From assembly GCA_035578905.1 (NCBI GenBank), contig JAQJVL010000292.1, positions 298,001 through 362,000 of the forward strand: DNA of 64,000 bases. Reading direction: 5' to 3'. This DNA is from Stictocephala bisonia. Lineage: Eukaryota > Arthropoda > Insecta > Hemiptera > Membracidae. The notes under the pieces were generated by a model. The model worked only from the letters and a program-made list of their open reading frames with translations. It was not told the origin of the DNA and made no database searches. Positions within the stretch are counted from its first letter, which is position 1. Each line of letters opens with the position of its first letter. Position numbers and translations under genes: made by a program. Below, in pieces: positions 37,483 through 50,061 of this stretch.

Positions 37483-37740
37483 GCAGTTTTGGATAAGTGT
37501 GATATAGGCTGTCAGGTTTTCCATGTCTCCTTGTAAGAACGTTACTTGTGTGATGTGAAGTGTCAGAGAGCAGTCAGATGTTCTGTCTTTGCAAGTACGA
37601 GATAAAACTATTTTTGGTTGGACTTGGTGTGAGCATAAGTGTGACCTTTGTGTGTAATAAGGGCTGTTAGCCTTGCCAAGTATGTGTGTGATGTAAAGTG
37701 TTGAACGTCTGCCAGATACAAACAGTGTGTTTTAACCTTT
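37483..37740. repeat. Long-form repeat flanking the 82-bp array (right)
   Basis: Continues from the last 82-bp unit with GTGTGATATAGGCTGTCAGG, GTGTGATGTGAAGTG, CAGTCAGATGTTCTG, then a second copy with TAGCCTTGCCAAGTATGTGT and GATGTAAAGTGTTGAACG. These words match 31.06-31.35 kb. Confidence 0.7.
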
Positions 37741-38352
37741 ATGTCAGACCACATTATCAAAAAGTCTTCCTTCGGTATGTTAAACTCTAAATCTTAGACT
37801 ATGTGCTATAATGCTGGAACAAACAAACAATGCTTATCAATTGACCTTGGGGGTTTCCTATGTTAAATCACGTTAAACAATTACAGTAACACTGAATTAT
37901 TATTACTTTTTTATTGTTTTATTGAATATGTTCAAATTTAATTATTATTTAGTATTATCTAATTTAAAATAAAACGTTTATTTGTTTTGGACCATAATAC
38001 AATATTACTATGGTTTGAATTCGTAAAAAACTTTGAATATAAGTACTTGATATCACAATGTTCACTGTACTGATGTCACTGTATCCTACAGTTCAGAGTA
38101 TCATATTTACGTTAAGGAAAATGACTATTTGTTTAGCTATAGGAAAATTATGGGAGTTTTGCTATTTTTACTATTTTTGGTATACCTTAATAGGCAAGTA
38201 TAATAAATATCTTCCTTTGTAGAGTATCTAGAATACATTATAACTGTCAAAAATGCCACTGTTATCACAAATCTTTAAACAAGGGAAATATATTAAAATT
38301 ATATTTGCAACAATGACGAAATGAAAGCCTATAATATTCGTAAACGAAAAGG

Positions 38353-39038
38353 CAGAGTCACTGACCAGCTTACCTCAGTACCTTACTGCATATAGTCTGT
38401 CAGTTTGTTCATGTATACTTGAATAGTTACGACCCACTTCTCACAACAAGCAGAGTCACTGACCAGCTTACTTCAGTACCTTACTGCCTATAGTCTGTCA
38501 GTTTGTTCATGTATACTTGAATAGTTACGACCCACTTCTCACAACAAGCAGAGTCACTGACCAGCTTACTTTAGTACCTTATTGCATATAGTCTGTCAGT
38601 TTGTTCATGTATACTTGAATAGTTACGACCCACTTCTCACAACAAGCAGAGTCACTGACCAGCTTACTTCAGTACCTTACTGCCTATAGTCTGTCAGTTT
38701 GTTCATGTATACTTGAATAGTTACGACCCACTTCTCACAACAAGCAGAGTCACTGACCAGCTTACTTCAGTACCTTACTGCATATAGTCTGTCAGTTTGT
38801 TCATGTATACTTGAATAGTTACGACCCACTTCTCACAACAAGCAGAGTCACTGACCAGCTTACTTCAGTACATTACTGCCTATAGTCTGTCAGTTTGTTC
38901 ATATATACTTGAATAGTTACGACCCACTTCTCACAACAAGCAGAGTCACTGACCAGCTTACTTCAGTACCTTACTGCCTACAGTCTGTCAGTTTGTTCAT
39001 ATATACTTGAATAGTTACGACCCACTTCTCACAACAAG
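38353..39038. repeat. 98-bp tandem array, exactly 7 copies
   Basis: CAGAGTCACTGACCAGCTTA recurs at 38,353, 38,451, 38,549, 38,647, 38,745, 38,843 and 38,941 with no indels. Variants are few (TGCATATAG/TGCCTATAG, CATGTATAC/CATATATAC, CTTCAGTACC/CTTTAGTACC). TGCATATAG and TGCCTATAG alternate over most of the array, hinting at a 196-bp dimer. Confidence 0.96.
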
Positions 39039-39479
39039 CACTTAAACCATGTTAAAGTGTCATGGGTAAACGATCTACGACTGAGTGATCCATCAAAGTG
39101 TCAATAAATGTTGATTTTAAAGATATATTATAAAATATGTGGTAGTGCATGAAATACACTCAAGTATACTTTATGCAACATTTATTAATTTTGTAAATTT
39201 AATATTAAGTTAAAATTTAATTTTATTGATCGTGAATAGATTTCTCATGTAATAGGAATATTTGTGCCTGTAATTTTATTAGTTAATGAGATCTGACACC
39301 AATGCCACTGGTTTAACTGCATAACATGACAATACACTACACTAGTGCTTTGCTAAAAGTCATAAAAACGGCTGATTAGAGACAACAAATGTATGTTTTA
39401 TGAGAAATCTACCTATGTTTATAAATGAATAGTTATACCGACTGTTATACCTGATATATTTTTCCTCATTGATTAAGAA

Positions 39480-39890
39480 AATATTAAGAAGTATCCTTAA
39501 CTATCGAAACTTGCAACATAAAAACACCATCTTGAAGGACTACCTATAAGTTACCCTGATTAAATGCAAATGGATAAAGTATGTTATACTGCAATCATCG
39601 CTACCCAGAAAAAAGTTCCCGACAAACTGCTAGACCCGTCAACTGTGATACATCTGTTCAGAATAACAGATTCTATAGGATGTGTAATGACTGGGATGAT
39701 TGCGGACAGCAAATCACAAGTGCAAAGAGCTCGGTATGAGGCTGCTAACTTCAAATATAAGAATGGGTATGAAATGCCAATTGACATGTTGTGTCATCGT
39801 ATGGCAGATATATCACACGTCTATACTCAGAATGTAATGTGTCTTAGTGGATGTAATGTTTACGCTAAGCTTAGGAACCCACGGTGATTA
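39480..39890 (+). pseudogene. PSMA6: Proteasome subunit alpha type-6 retrocopy fragment
   Basis: The frame at 39,564-39,887 contains [60 protein letters not shown] and [18 protein letters not shown]. This is a close match to the central part of the 20S core alpha-6 subunit (family length about 246 residues). Weaker similarity, with stops, extends upstream to about 39,480 (a GLPIS block where the family reads GLTSVA). In-frame TAA lies directly before the first ATG. Downstream of YTQN one codon is missing (family NAEMRPLGC, here NVMCLSGC) and the frame then drifts to a stop, so the C-terminal half is lost. No splice sites are evident. A decayed processed pseudogene fits best; an isolated exon of a diverged gene is less likely. 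Confidence 0.85.
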
Positions 39891-39899
39891 ACCATGGTA

Positions 39900-42490
39900 A
39901 TCTCCAACAGGATTTTATTTAAAACTCTTTTCAACAAGTAATCCAAACCCTCACAAACTTACTTGGACAATGTAGATATTTCCTCAATTTATAACATTAG
40001 TTCTAATAATTTCTTGACTGTTAACTGAAAATGCTAGTAATGAAATAAAAATGTATTACCTCAAATTTAATGAACCTACTATTTTTTTTTTTTATAAATT
40101 ATGATATTTACTTAAACTATATAAATGATCTTCATTTACAAGAATTAGACGGTTCCATTCCGATTAAAGTATAAATTGTTCAATTTGAAGGACTATAGTA
40201 ATATGTTTTTAAAGATACAATTTTATAGGTTACACTGATGAGCTAATATTTTATCATTATTTCTGTAAATAATATAAATATAAATTGTAGTTGCACCTCT
40301 TGTATCTATATGAGGGGACTACCAAGTAGGACGTCATACTCTAGTTCAACAACGATTGTGTGCTACAGTTAAATCAATAAAAGAATATTTGAAATGAAGG
40401 AACATATAATAGGCTGTTTGTAACTTGTTGACCTGCAACCCCTTGACAGTGGGATTCAAACCCCCCTCCACCCGTGACAATCCGATGACCTCCGCTCCCC
40501 CCACCCTCAGACAACCCACTCACGGACATGCGCACACTGTCCATTTTCATTCTGGAATATCCACCCCGCTTACTAACTATAGGTCCTTGGTATAAGACTT
40601 CCGATATAGCCTCGTCAAACCATAAGCAGCCAGTGTTTAATGTTATATTTTGAGTCTACATGAACAAGTAAAGTCCAAAGCTACTTCATGATCAATGCTT
40701 TAATTCAAATGTAGTTTATTTTATCAGAAAATAGTTACCTAATTAAGGAGTTTTCTTAATTTCCCATTCCAAACAAATATATAATTATTAATATACCGTT
40801 GAGCATCCACTGTTATATCTTACCGATGATTATATTTTATTATTATTTAGTTTAGTGTTTACGCTAAGCAATACAAGATTAAACAAAACCTTGACAAAAA
40901 AACGTAAAATTATAATTAATTCCAATATTTGTATTTTATTTTTAAAAATCGGCTTGCAAAAGAATTTTAAAAAATTTAATGGATACTCAAAAAAGTTAAG
41001 GGGTTTCTCACGTAAATCGATCAATATGCAAATAAAATCGTTTTTAGTGCCCCAATAGTCAATTAAAACGTGAAATACATATTAAAAATCTAACGTGATC
41101 AAATTCAGAGAATAATGAATTATTTTTAGTAATTTTTTACTCGTTTGACTTTAAAATGATTATTTTTAATCAAAGCTTTTACCCAATATCACTAATTACA
41201 AGTACAGTCCATGTGACAGTAACACGCAATAAATGATCAACTGTTTCCAAAACGAGATATGAAAATGAAGGAGGATACAGAAAATTGGGCTAAATAAGCA
41301 AAATTGACAGATAAATTAATTAACATTGCATTATATAATCTATTTTTCTTTTTGCATCGTCGGCCTATCATATATATTATTAAAATAAAATTAATAGTGT
41401 CATACACCAAAAAAGTCATACACCATCATTTGTGTTAGAAGTATTGAATTCGAGCTTAAAATGTTTTCATTTAATTAACCTATACATTCATTTAATTAAT
41501 TATTTGTAGATTATGAACTTTATGAAGCATGAACAACCAGGTTTTGACACTTTAAGAAGTTAATTTTGGATCCAATGTGAAAAGAATTCTCTTAATTGTA
41601 ATTTCTCCAACAATGAGGTTCCCAACTTATGCTATACTATTTCCCCTTATAGACTTGTATAGGTGATAGTACAAAAGACTTATGGACTTCTATAGCAGCA
41701 GAGATGGACAAAGGTGTAATCGGATTTGGTTCGTTCTGACCGATAGGGCGGTAATTTCACGGTAGATAATCCTTCAATAAGGTAGCCGCAGTCTTTCAAT
41801 AACTCTGCCATTTATTCCTGTCACTAAATAAATATTGTGGTGATTGTAGAATCAACTTTCAAGCATTGTTATAATTTGTTTAAAGTGCTTCCATTTGAGT
41901 GAACTCTTTATAATGGATTTCTAAACATAAGACTATTTATAGATGTATTGATTTAATTTATTGGCCAATCGAATCAATGCGTGTGACAAACAAACTTCAG
42001 GTGATGAAATATAATTGTTGTTTGGTGTTCAATTTATGTTTTACTTACATATTTTTTAACTTACAAAAATGAACTTCCCTTAAACTATTTTAATCTATAA
42101 TAATGATTTATATGAATAAATTATCAACTTCAACTAGCCAATAAATCAATTTTTAACGTATTAAGTGATAATAAAAAATGGCTTACGGTACCTTTCAATC
42201 ACTTAGTTCCAGTTACTGGAAGAACACTTTATGGATCAATTCTCCCTAGAGAGACTGTAAGTGACATGTGATGTATTATGTAGATGGAAAAATGTATCAT
42301 CTTACATTGAAAATTTACATGTTACGACATGTTTAGAAATAACAATTTAAACACTGATTAATCTGTAAAGAAAAATTAAAATATTAGTAAAAGTGTTTTC
42401 AGTACAAAATTAGTTCAAAATCAATCAATTTTCAATCAACATGTTGCAGTTTTTCATAACATTTGAGAATCTTAACCCCTTAAATAAAAT
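39900..42490. other. AT-rich sequence, no gene seen
   Basis: No support for coding or RNA genes; the short frames at 40,830-41,419 are AT-rich low complexity. A C-rich patch at about 40,440-40,530 includes GTGGGATTCAAACCC, which on the minus strand resembles a pol III B box, but there is no partnering A box. Confidence 0.45.
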
Positions 42491-42499
42491 AGTAGATTT

Positions 42500-42910
42500 T
42501 CTATATTAGCCAATATTTGCTTCAACAAGATATGTTCCTGTCAAATTGAATCGACATATTTTCTGAAATGTACAGGTTTTGGTGACGTTGCGTTTTCTTC
42601 CTCCTCGATGCCCTCTGATTCGTTCCCATTCCTTTCGTTTCCAGGCAATTTTTCGTAGATGGGAGCTCACGTAAATAGGCGATTTGACGCCCTGTTTCAC
42701 CATCGCCTTTTAGTTGAATTGTATTCGCCGATTTTTCAACCGTCCTTCTTCTCCTTTTCGAAGTTCGGCATTATCCGACGAGACGCGTTTGAGAAGTTGT
42801 GAAGTGCCACGCATTGTGAGTGCTCTGTTTGATTGGGTGCGTGACGATTACGTGTCTGGTGGCTCTCTGGATTTTACTTGACTGTTCTCTGGAAGCAACA
42901 TTCCTGAGGC
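42500..42910. other. Unassigned GC-richer patch
   Basis: Moderate GC with several CpGs (CCGACGAGACGCG at about 42,776-42,788). A 65-codon minus frame (42,506-42,703) is rich in Arg and Lys but matches nothing I know. It could be part of a transposable element or a promoter/untranslated exon. Confidence 0.3.
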
Positions 42911-43014
42911 AGAATCATAAAAATTAATACTAATCACAGAAAAGAATATTAATCATTAAAAAGAATCTGAAATATTATCAAGATACTAATTTTTCATTTA
43001 TTTTTCACATATTA

Positions 43015-43113
43015 AATTTGCCAACGTGGTTTGGACTGTTTTCCCTCAACAACGTTATAATACGATGCTGAAATGCCATTGGCGTAGACAGTAAAAAAAA
43101 AAAAAAAAAAAAA
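43015..43113 (+). mobile_element. 5'-truncated SINE copy with poly(A) tail
   Basis: GTTTGGACTG, CCCTCAACAACGTT, TGCCATTGGCGTAGACAGT and a run of 21 A (43,093-43,113) match the tail of the SINE at 15.60-15.78 kb. The tRNA-like head is absent. The intact A run suggests fairly recent insertion. Confidence 0.75.
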
Positions 43114-45210
43114 TAAAGTTAACTATTTTGTCTTCTTCCATTATTTGAGTAATCGTTTTTTAAGTTAGTTTTGATTTTAAATAAAGTATTTAGACCAGAA
43201 GTAACATTTTTATTTTGCTGAAAAATTAAAATTTTCTTTGATTTTCAATTGAATTTTACTAAAGAAGAAAACTTGGCAGATTTATTATTTGCTCCTGTGT
43301 TTGATAAAATAAAAATAAACTAGAATACATTTTAGGAATTATTTTGTTTTGGAAAATACGTTACAAATCATTGTTAAACACATTTGTAACATATAATGAT
43401 CAGTTTTGGAAATACCTGCAAGTACAAAGTACATTGAATTAACTCCTACAAACTTGACGACCCTTTTTATTACAGTAATAAATTTTCACCTGTAAGACCC
43501 ATACAAGGAAAGCAAGAACTCTATGTGCCGAAGCGAAATTAATCTTAAGAACAGTGAATAGGAAATCATTCTGAAATAAAACAACAATAGCATTGAAAAA
43601 AATCCTTTTAGAATGTAAAATATGCCTCTGCTAAAACGATGCTCATCTCATTACTACGTAGAGAAAACGGGATAAGGTAGAAAAAGTAACCTTTATATTA
43701 AAAAGTATATGCAATAATTCCAAATAAAGTAATTGTGCTAATATTGGAGGTCTGATAAAGGAGAGGAAACACTTGGAGGAAACTCTTCGACCTTCCACCT
43801 AAAAATAAATGAACAGAGGTCGCAATCTGTTTCCGCCTAATGGACGCTATCCGGGGCCACGCTCGTTAGTCAACCTGAGAGGAAAGTCATTGATCTGGTC
43901 TTAATTATTTTTAATGTAAAAGTTTCACGTACCACGTCCTAATAATATTCTCCACTAAGTACAATGATGCGCTTTTATAATATTTTGGTCCCAGAAGTAG
44001 ATTTTTTTCAAACAGTAATAATGCTTTTAAGAAAATTGTTTAAAGATATGTCATTTGATTTCAGTGCTCAATTATATGTGTCTACTGCTATTATTGTTAT
44101 TTATGTAAAAACTTTGATCTGATTGTAGGTTATTTTCATAGATTTTGTATGTACTGCTATTGTCGTTTATTTAAATTATTCTGTCTTTATTCTTTTACAT
44201 ATATTTATTGCTCTTTGTTTCTTTAATTGGTCATCTAGAACTATACGTATGCCATTTTTAGGATTTCCATGCAGAAAAAGCTATTATTATTATTTATGTT
44301 ATTTTCACATATTTATCGGTTTGACGTGATAACATGCTAAAAATACAGGACCTAATTACTTCTAAGTTATAAATAAAATTTTTGTGCTGCACAATGTAAT
44401 TGTGTAATACCTGTCATGTTGCAAGAAGTGAATAAATAAATAAGTATCTACCTGCTCAAGATATCTGCCATTTGGGCTTTTCTTTGTGTATAAATTTTTC
44501 GTTTATTTACAATTTGTATTTGAAAATATTGATTTGAAAATAAAATTAATTTTAATCCTTCATATCCCGCTTGAAATACTTATGGAATTGGGAGAACGTT
44601 TTGTTAATAGCCAACGACTAAAAATGTTTTGCCGTTTTTGGTTGGTGATTATAGAACGTTGTCGGTGTGCTATGTCTGACAGCTAGTAATATTTCATTCC
44701 AAAATACATTTATTTTTTAATTACCTAACAGGCTATTTTATCTAGAGACATTCCGAAGAAGTTACCATCACTTGCGAGAGGCATCGCACTCTTACGGTCT
44801 ACGAATAGTTAAGTAACGTGTTTCATAGCAGAAACTCCTTTAAGAAAACATTTGGCAAGATTAAAGGTTTTATGGTACAAGTTCTTGGGAGATGTTGTCA
44901 CGAAACTGAGACAACACAGTTTTTTAAAACATTCAATTAAGGTGAATGTTTTGAGCATTATTTCATCCACAGTACAAGATTAGGGATTATTTGTAATGGT
45001 GTTAATATTTATTGAAATAAAATATTACTCTTAGCAAATATTTTTTCTAGCCAACTTGGCAATTTGTCGGATGTGAAGCCTGGATAGACTGCGTCAAGAT
45101 TTCTTAGAACATTAAAATTTTAAAACTTAAAACTGCATTATTACTTACGAAAATTTACAAATTAGCAGTGGACGCTGAAAGCACTTCCAAATCGTCAAAT
45201 AATTTCCAGA
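43114..45210. other. AT-rich sequence, nothing recognised
   Basis: No convincing coding or RNA signal. The words AGGTCGCAATCTGT near 43,818 and 57,332 are shared and may mark an old dispersed repeat. Confidence 0.4.
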
Positions 45211-45214
45211 TGGA

Positions 45215-45420
45215 TTAGAATTATTTGACGTCTTCTCCTGAGCCAATCTTTAATCACATTCTTCAAGTCCGTAGTTTCAATAGCTTAATGTTGGCTGGTA
45301 GCCTATTAAATATCTTGATAGCAATCTTTGGAAAACTGTCTCGTGTTAGGCTAAGTCTAGAGAATGGGGTTTCAATGTCGTGAATGAAAATGTAATAAAG
45401 GAAAAGTAATATACTAGGGC
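45215..45420 (-). pseudogene. LINE ORF2 C-terminal relic
   Basis: The minus strand reads IFIHDIETPFSRLSLTRDSF, PKIAIKIFNRLPANIKLLKL, then, after a stop, a KNVIKDW-like block. The KIFNRLPANIK motif is the conserved GxKxYNxLPxxIK tail found near the C-terminus of many Jockey/CR1-type ORF2 proteins. No RT core is attached. Confidence 0.65.
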
Positions 45421-46930
45421 GGTCATATCAGTGTACGTCGTATATGTCTCCGGCCTTTACTACTTCTGTGTATTATATTTAAACTTTTTACCCTTAAATT
45501 TGTTTAGCACCATAAAAATCAAATCACCTCGGTTGGACATTGTGGGTTGGTAAAACACTTTAATATAGTTGAGTGTCAAAAGGAAAGTACAGTGTTATGA
45601 AGACCGTCCCAACCTTGCCTTTGTCTAGGTTAAATGAGATTTTAGACACAAGAGAAAATTAAGCTACATATTTCCCTCTTCATTTAAGTGGTTTACACCA
45701 CTTTAAATAGAAGGATTCAATAAAGGGGAATCAGTTGGAGTAACTCTTACTAAATAAATACTGCTACAATAACTCGCTCTATACACATATACAATAATGT
45801 ACACAAATAATGTATTAATCATTATTTTACACACGACATTTACTTAAATAATTATAATGTAAAATATGTCAAAATATGAGGGGTAACCATTTATATTTTT
45901 TACTGAAAAATACTTGTTGAAGCATATAGCTTTTTTTCCGCTAAAGAGTATAAAATATTTTGGTAATATTGAAATTTGAGTAAAAACAACTTATCTTTAT
46001 TAAGTTCATTGATCATAAAAATCAAAATCTTTCAGCAAAACAGCAAAATCAGGCAATTAAACTTATTTTAAATGTTCATGGTCCCCCACGATTCCCATAA
46101 GTCGGACCGTACACAAACGGTAAGTGTTTTAAAAGTACACAAAAATCGGACCGTACACAAAAAGTAACAAAAGTATAATGTTTTAAAACTCGGCCATATT
46201 GTAACATACATTGTTCGTTACAAGAGGCCCATCAATTTACGGGTTTGTAAACTAGTGATTGATTCGTTAACGTAACTCTACCACATTTAATTGATTACAG
46301 ACTACAACCCACTCTACTTTATATACAACAATTGCTAACCGAACTGTGCATTTTGGTGAGGATTTAGCAATTCAAAAATAAATAGAATATTTATACTATG
46401 GTTAACCACAATCTATTTCTATATTACTGTATAATTTTGTTGTATGAGAGATAGGTGTGAGAAACGTAAAGTATAGAAGGACCACTGGACCATTAAGTTC
46501 AAATTTTAATAACCATTTGCAAGAAAAAAATATAGAAATTCAAATTAATAGTCCATAATAGATAGTATGCACCGAGAGAGTTGTGTAGTTTGTAAACTTA
46601 TTCTAAACACTGACAGCCAACAAGGATACTCATCTTAATCCATTCCAGGAAACCAGCTTGGAAGTACATAAATTGTACAATATTTTACTACCACGAGGAC
46701 CCTTAGGAGATCTGATTAGGACAGCCAATAGTGTAATCTCACTATATGGCTATAAGTAGTAATTAAAGAGAAAGGGGTGTTAAATAAATTGACGATGTTA
46801 CATAAAGGCCAAATGTTACTTTTAACAAACTTTTAACTGGAAAAACAAGTTTTCTCAAGCTTACTAAAAATATACAATAAAAAGTTAAATTCATTATGAT
46901 TTATGAGCCCTAATAATAAATTGAAGTCAT
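45420..46930. other. AT-rich sequence, minor local repeat only
   Basis: TCGGACCGTACACAAA is repeated at about 46,102 and 46,147. Nothing else is supported. Confidence 0.4.
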
Positions 46931-47023
46931 TAAATTGAGCGCTTGCGTTTGTCGGGACGACTTGTCCAGGTTTTTCTGCAGGCTGGACAACGATTTCCTC
47001 TTCCCTCGAACTATCTTCAGTTA

Positions 47024-47470
47024 CTACTGCAGGGCATAGAAGGTATATTCTTCTTTACAGTAGTGGATATTATTAAACAAGTATTTCTTCATGATTACAA
47101 AATCACTACTGGTCTGACTCCAAATGTTCCGAAATAATCGTTTAGAAACAGTTTTCTTAGATATGTCACTATTGAAACTGGCTGCATATTTCTCGTAAAC
47201 TGTTTCATATGAAAGCAACAGTTGGTTATTAGCGTCATACATAGTGCTGGCTCGGTCAGGTAGAAATATGGCATTTTGTTCCGCATAATTTGTAAGATAC
47301 CTGACCACAAGCTCAAATATTTTGTACGTGGTAACATTTTTGCCATTTTACCAGCATTACCACGAGGTCTGGCTATGGTCCCACTTTCGTCGTAGGTCTT
47401 AGTAAGTAGCTTAATATATTTATCTTAATGTTCTGCGCAAACATAAGCCACTCGGCAAAATTGCAGACAG
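47024..47470 (-). pseudogene. Decayed fragment of a widespread, probably transposon-derived protein family
   Basis: Minus-strand reading gives LLTKTYDESGTIARPRGNAG, then after one frameshift near 47,315-47,330 VVRYLTNYAEQNAIFLPDRA, then SYETVYEKYAASFNSD and SKRLFRNIWSQTSSDFVIMK. I recognise the arrangement G-x-x-PR-x-x-GN, VV-F-x-NYAExNAIxLPGR, Y, then F-x-x-x-W-x-x-x-x-P-x-IxxMKP from a large family of uncharacterised animal proteins that recur as multi-copy, transposon-like genes. I cannot name it with certainty. The frame breaks and the missing C-terminal part show this copy is dead. Confidence 0.55.
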
Positions 47471-49000
47471 CTAATAGGATACAGTTTTAGCGTTCAGCTG
47501 GAAAAATGAAAAGGGATCCATATTCGGGTATTTTTTGTAGAAAAAATGTTCTTCTACTAAACACATATTGAAGTAGTTATATGAAATGACGCTAGAATGC
47601 AGGAAAGTGTTGTTTTACAAACTAGCAGGAAAAGGGACCTAAAGTCGCTCAATGTTATTTCTCCATAACGACTCTGTGTCCCTTTTATCGACCGGACAAC
47701 TATCGTATTATCGGTTATTTATTACGATTGTATTGATTGAAAACGACTTAACAATCGATTTTCCTTGGAAACCAAGATTTGCAGATCAATAATCGAATAA
47801 AAACTAAAAATCGATTTTTCTTAACCTGATTCGATAATTTGCTTGTACGGAAAATTTTACTCACCCGACTTTGGGTCCCTTTTCGCTTTCCTCATCTTTC
47901 TGATGATTCTTAATACGGCCACGAACAAATTAAGTTTCACTAAAAATCCACCTAACTATAAAATGTTTTCCTTCTCAGCTGAGATACAAGTATTATTAAC
48001 TTATTTTAAGGATTAAAACATTAACAATATATACTTTAAAACAATAGATAAACCAACGTTTTTTCAGTATTGTCTACTTTGTATGAACGAGAACTTTGAC
48101 ATCAATATAGCAATTAACTGAGATTCATCTCATTTCTCTTTAAAAAAATATAATTATAGTAAGACTATTTAGTTAGTTATCAGAACTGATAATTTTAAAA
48201 TGCTAATTTGATTTTTTAACAATAGCTGATGTTCCTGTATTTTGCTGAAAGTATAACTTTGTTTCATCTCATAAAATTACTCCTAATTTAATTTTTGCCT
48301 TGATAATGGCTTCAGATGTAATATTCTATTTATCATAGACAGTTAATTATTTTATGAGTAAAAATGATATCACTCCATTTTTAAAAGTTATTTTTTATTT
48401 CACTGGAGTAAAATAAAAAGAAAAGAACTTTTTAAATTCAGACTGCAGCGTGGGTTACTCTAAAGGTCAATTGAAAAGCCAGCAGATAAACAAACATAAT
48501 GTCTATTCATAAATACAAACTTAAATTATTTTTTAATCACGCTTTTATAGTGATATTCAGAACTTTTTATGGCATTGTTTTAGAAATCCCCAATCAGCTG
48601 TTTTTAAATAGTGGGTAGTATTTTAAGAAATTATATTTCTATATGAATATATTATTGGCAGAAAAAACCAGAACCAAAAGATTATACAAATGTAAAAAAT
48701 ACTTAAAGAAATAGAAGTGGTCTATTATTCAATATAACAAAAATGTGTCTGTTTAAAATAGAGATAAAGTTTATTTACAGAAATTGAAAGATTTGCAATC
48801 TTAGGGAGATAAAATGCATTGAAACAATACGCTCAAATATTATATGACACACTCCTAATCTTACACGAAAGGTTAATCTGAATGTTTATACAACAATCAA
48901 TTTTTCTAGTATAAAATATTTAGAACGTTCTTAAGATAAACTGAAATAAGAATGATTTTCTATTTAGAAGATTGCTAAATTGTAAACGTACTTATTTAGG
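47471..49000. other. AT-rich sequence, nothing recognised
   Basis: No coding, RNA or clear repeat signal. Confidence 0.45.
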
Positions 49001-49009
49001 TCTTCTATC

Positions 49010-49300
49010 ATCTCTAAAAGTGAAATGTCTATGATATTGAGTTTTGAAATGATGCAATCAATTATGTATGTCGTAGTTGATGTGTCAGAACTGACAAAAC
49101 AGTTGATATGAACAAGGCGAAACCAGGTAACGCCAAACACCATGAAACGGTCCTGCCATGTTCAACCACGGAGAGGAGCTTTGAGCTAGTATACAATGCA
49201 TTTCAAAAGTGACATTCTGTTGCCCTTGATGTTGAAAGCTAGTTAAACCAGAAGCCTAGGGAGTTGCTATATAAAGCACATTATAGTTCTCTTATCAGTA
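49010..49300 (+). repeat. Dispersed repeat shared with 63.65 kb, copy 1
   Basis: Ordered shared blocks with 63,650-63,930: TCAGAACTGACAAAACAGTT, GAAACCAGGTAA, CCATG-A-CGGT, GAGCTTTGAGCTAGTAT, CAATGCATTT-AAAAG and CTTGATGTTGAA. Same orientation in both. No ORF. Class unknown. Confidence 0.8.
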
Positions 49301-50014
49301 TAATAATTGTTGGCAGATAGTTTTTGAAATGTTTTCAATAAATCTATTTGTTTACTTCACTATCACTAACGAACACCTGTGCCAAGTAAAGGTTGGAGGT
49401 TTTTGGATACTCTAGGATGAATTATTTGTGATCTTAGAGTAAAACTATGTGGCATTGGACTTACCACTGCCAAAGAGAAATGTTACATTGGTGAGAAATC
49501 ACCATTAAAGCAGATGGCAGCGGTTTCATGACCCCAGAGCTCTTCTTTCCTCTTCAGAAACCAAACTAAAATTTATACTGGTAAAAGAACTCATTCTGCT
49601 GATTTTGCAGTAATTTCATCTTAAGATGATACATTAATATTCCGATAGTTGCATTCATTAAAATATATTCCTCCTTTTCATTTATTCAATTCTATGCCTT
49701 CAAAATATCCGGCTCTATATCACTTCTGAGGATCAGCCATTATTGTTTAACATTAATGAAAAATATACAAAAATCCAACACTATAATAATAATTTTAAAA
49801 AATCAGCCACAAATGAAACAGTATATGATTTTGTATGTGTTAGTCAAGGGTTTTAAATTAAAATTATAAAAGTCATGTAGTCGGATTAAAACTGGAGGGG
49901 AGAAATTTTGTTCTGACTTACCGGAACAGATTGCGTGAAGGAGGGATCGTCTCGTGAGGGAGGGAGTGGTCTCAGGTGAACTGGAGTACCAGAATATTGC
50001 GAACACTTGGTAAT

Positions 50015-50061
50015 AATTACTTACATAATTGCTGGTTGCTACAGCAATTATGTAAGTAATT
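50015..50061. repeat. Perfect 19-bp-arm hairpin
   Basis: AATTACTTACATAATTGCT and its exact complement around the 9-nt loop GGTTGCTAC. A partial third copy (TGTAAGTAATT) follows at about 50,068. It could form a stable hairpin in DNA or RNA. Confidence 0.95.

Noticed and set aside
39564..39887. Functional proteasome gene
   Set aside because: In-frame stop directly upstream, N- and C-terminal regions missing, a lost codon and drift to a stop; no splice signals seen.
40440..40530. tRNA or SINE on the minus strand
   Set aside because: A B-box-like GGGTTTGAATCCC is present, but no A box at the right distance and no cloverleaf.
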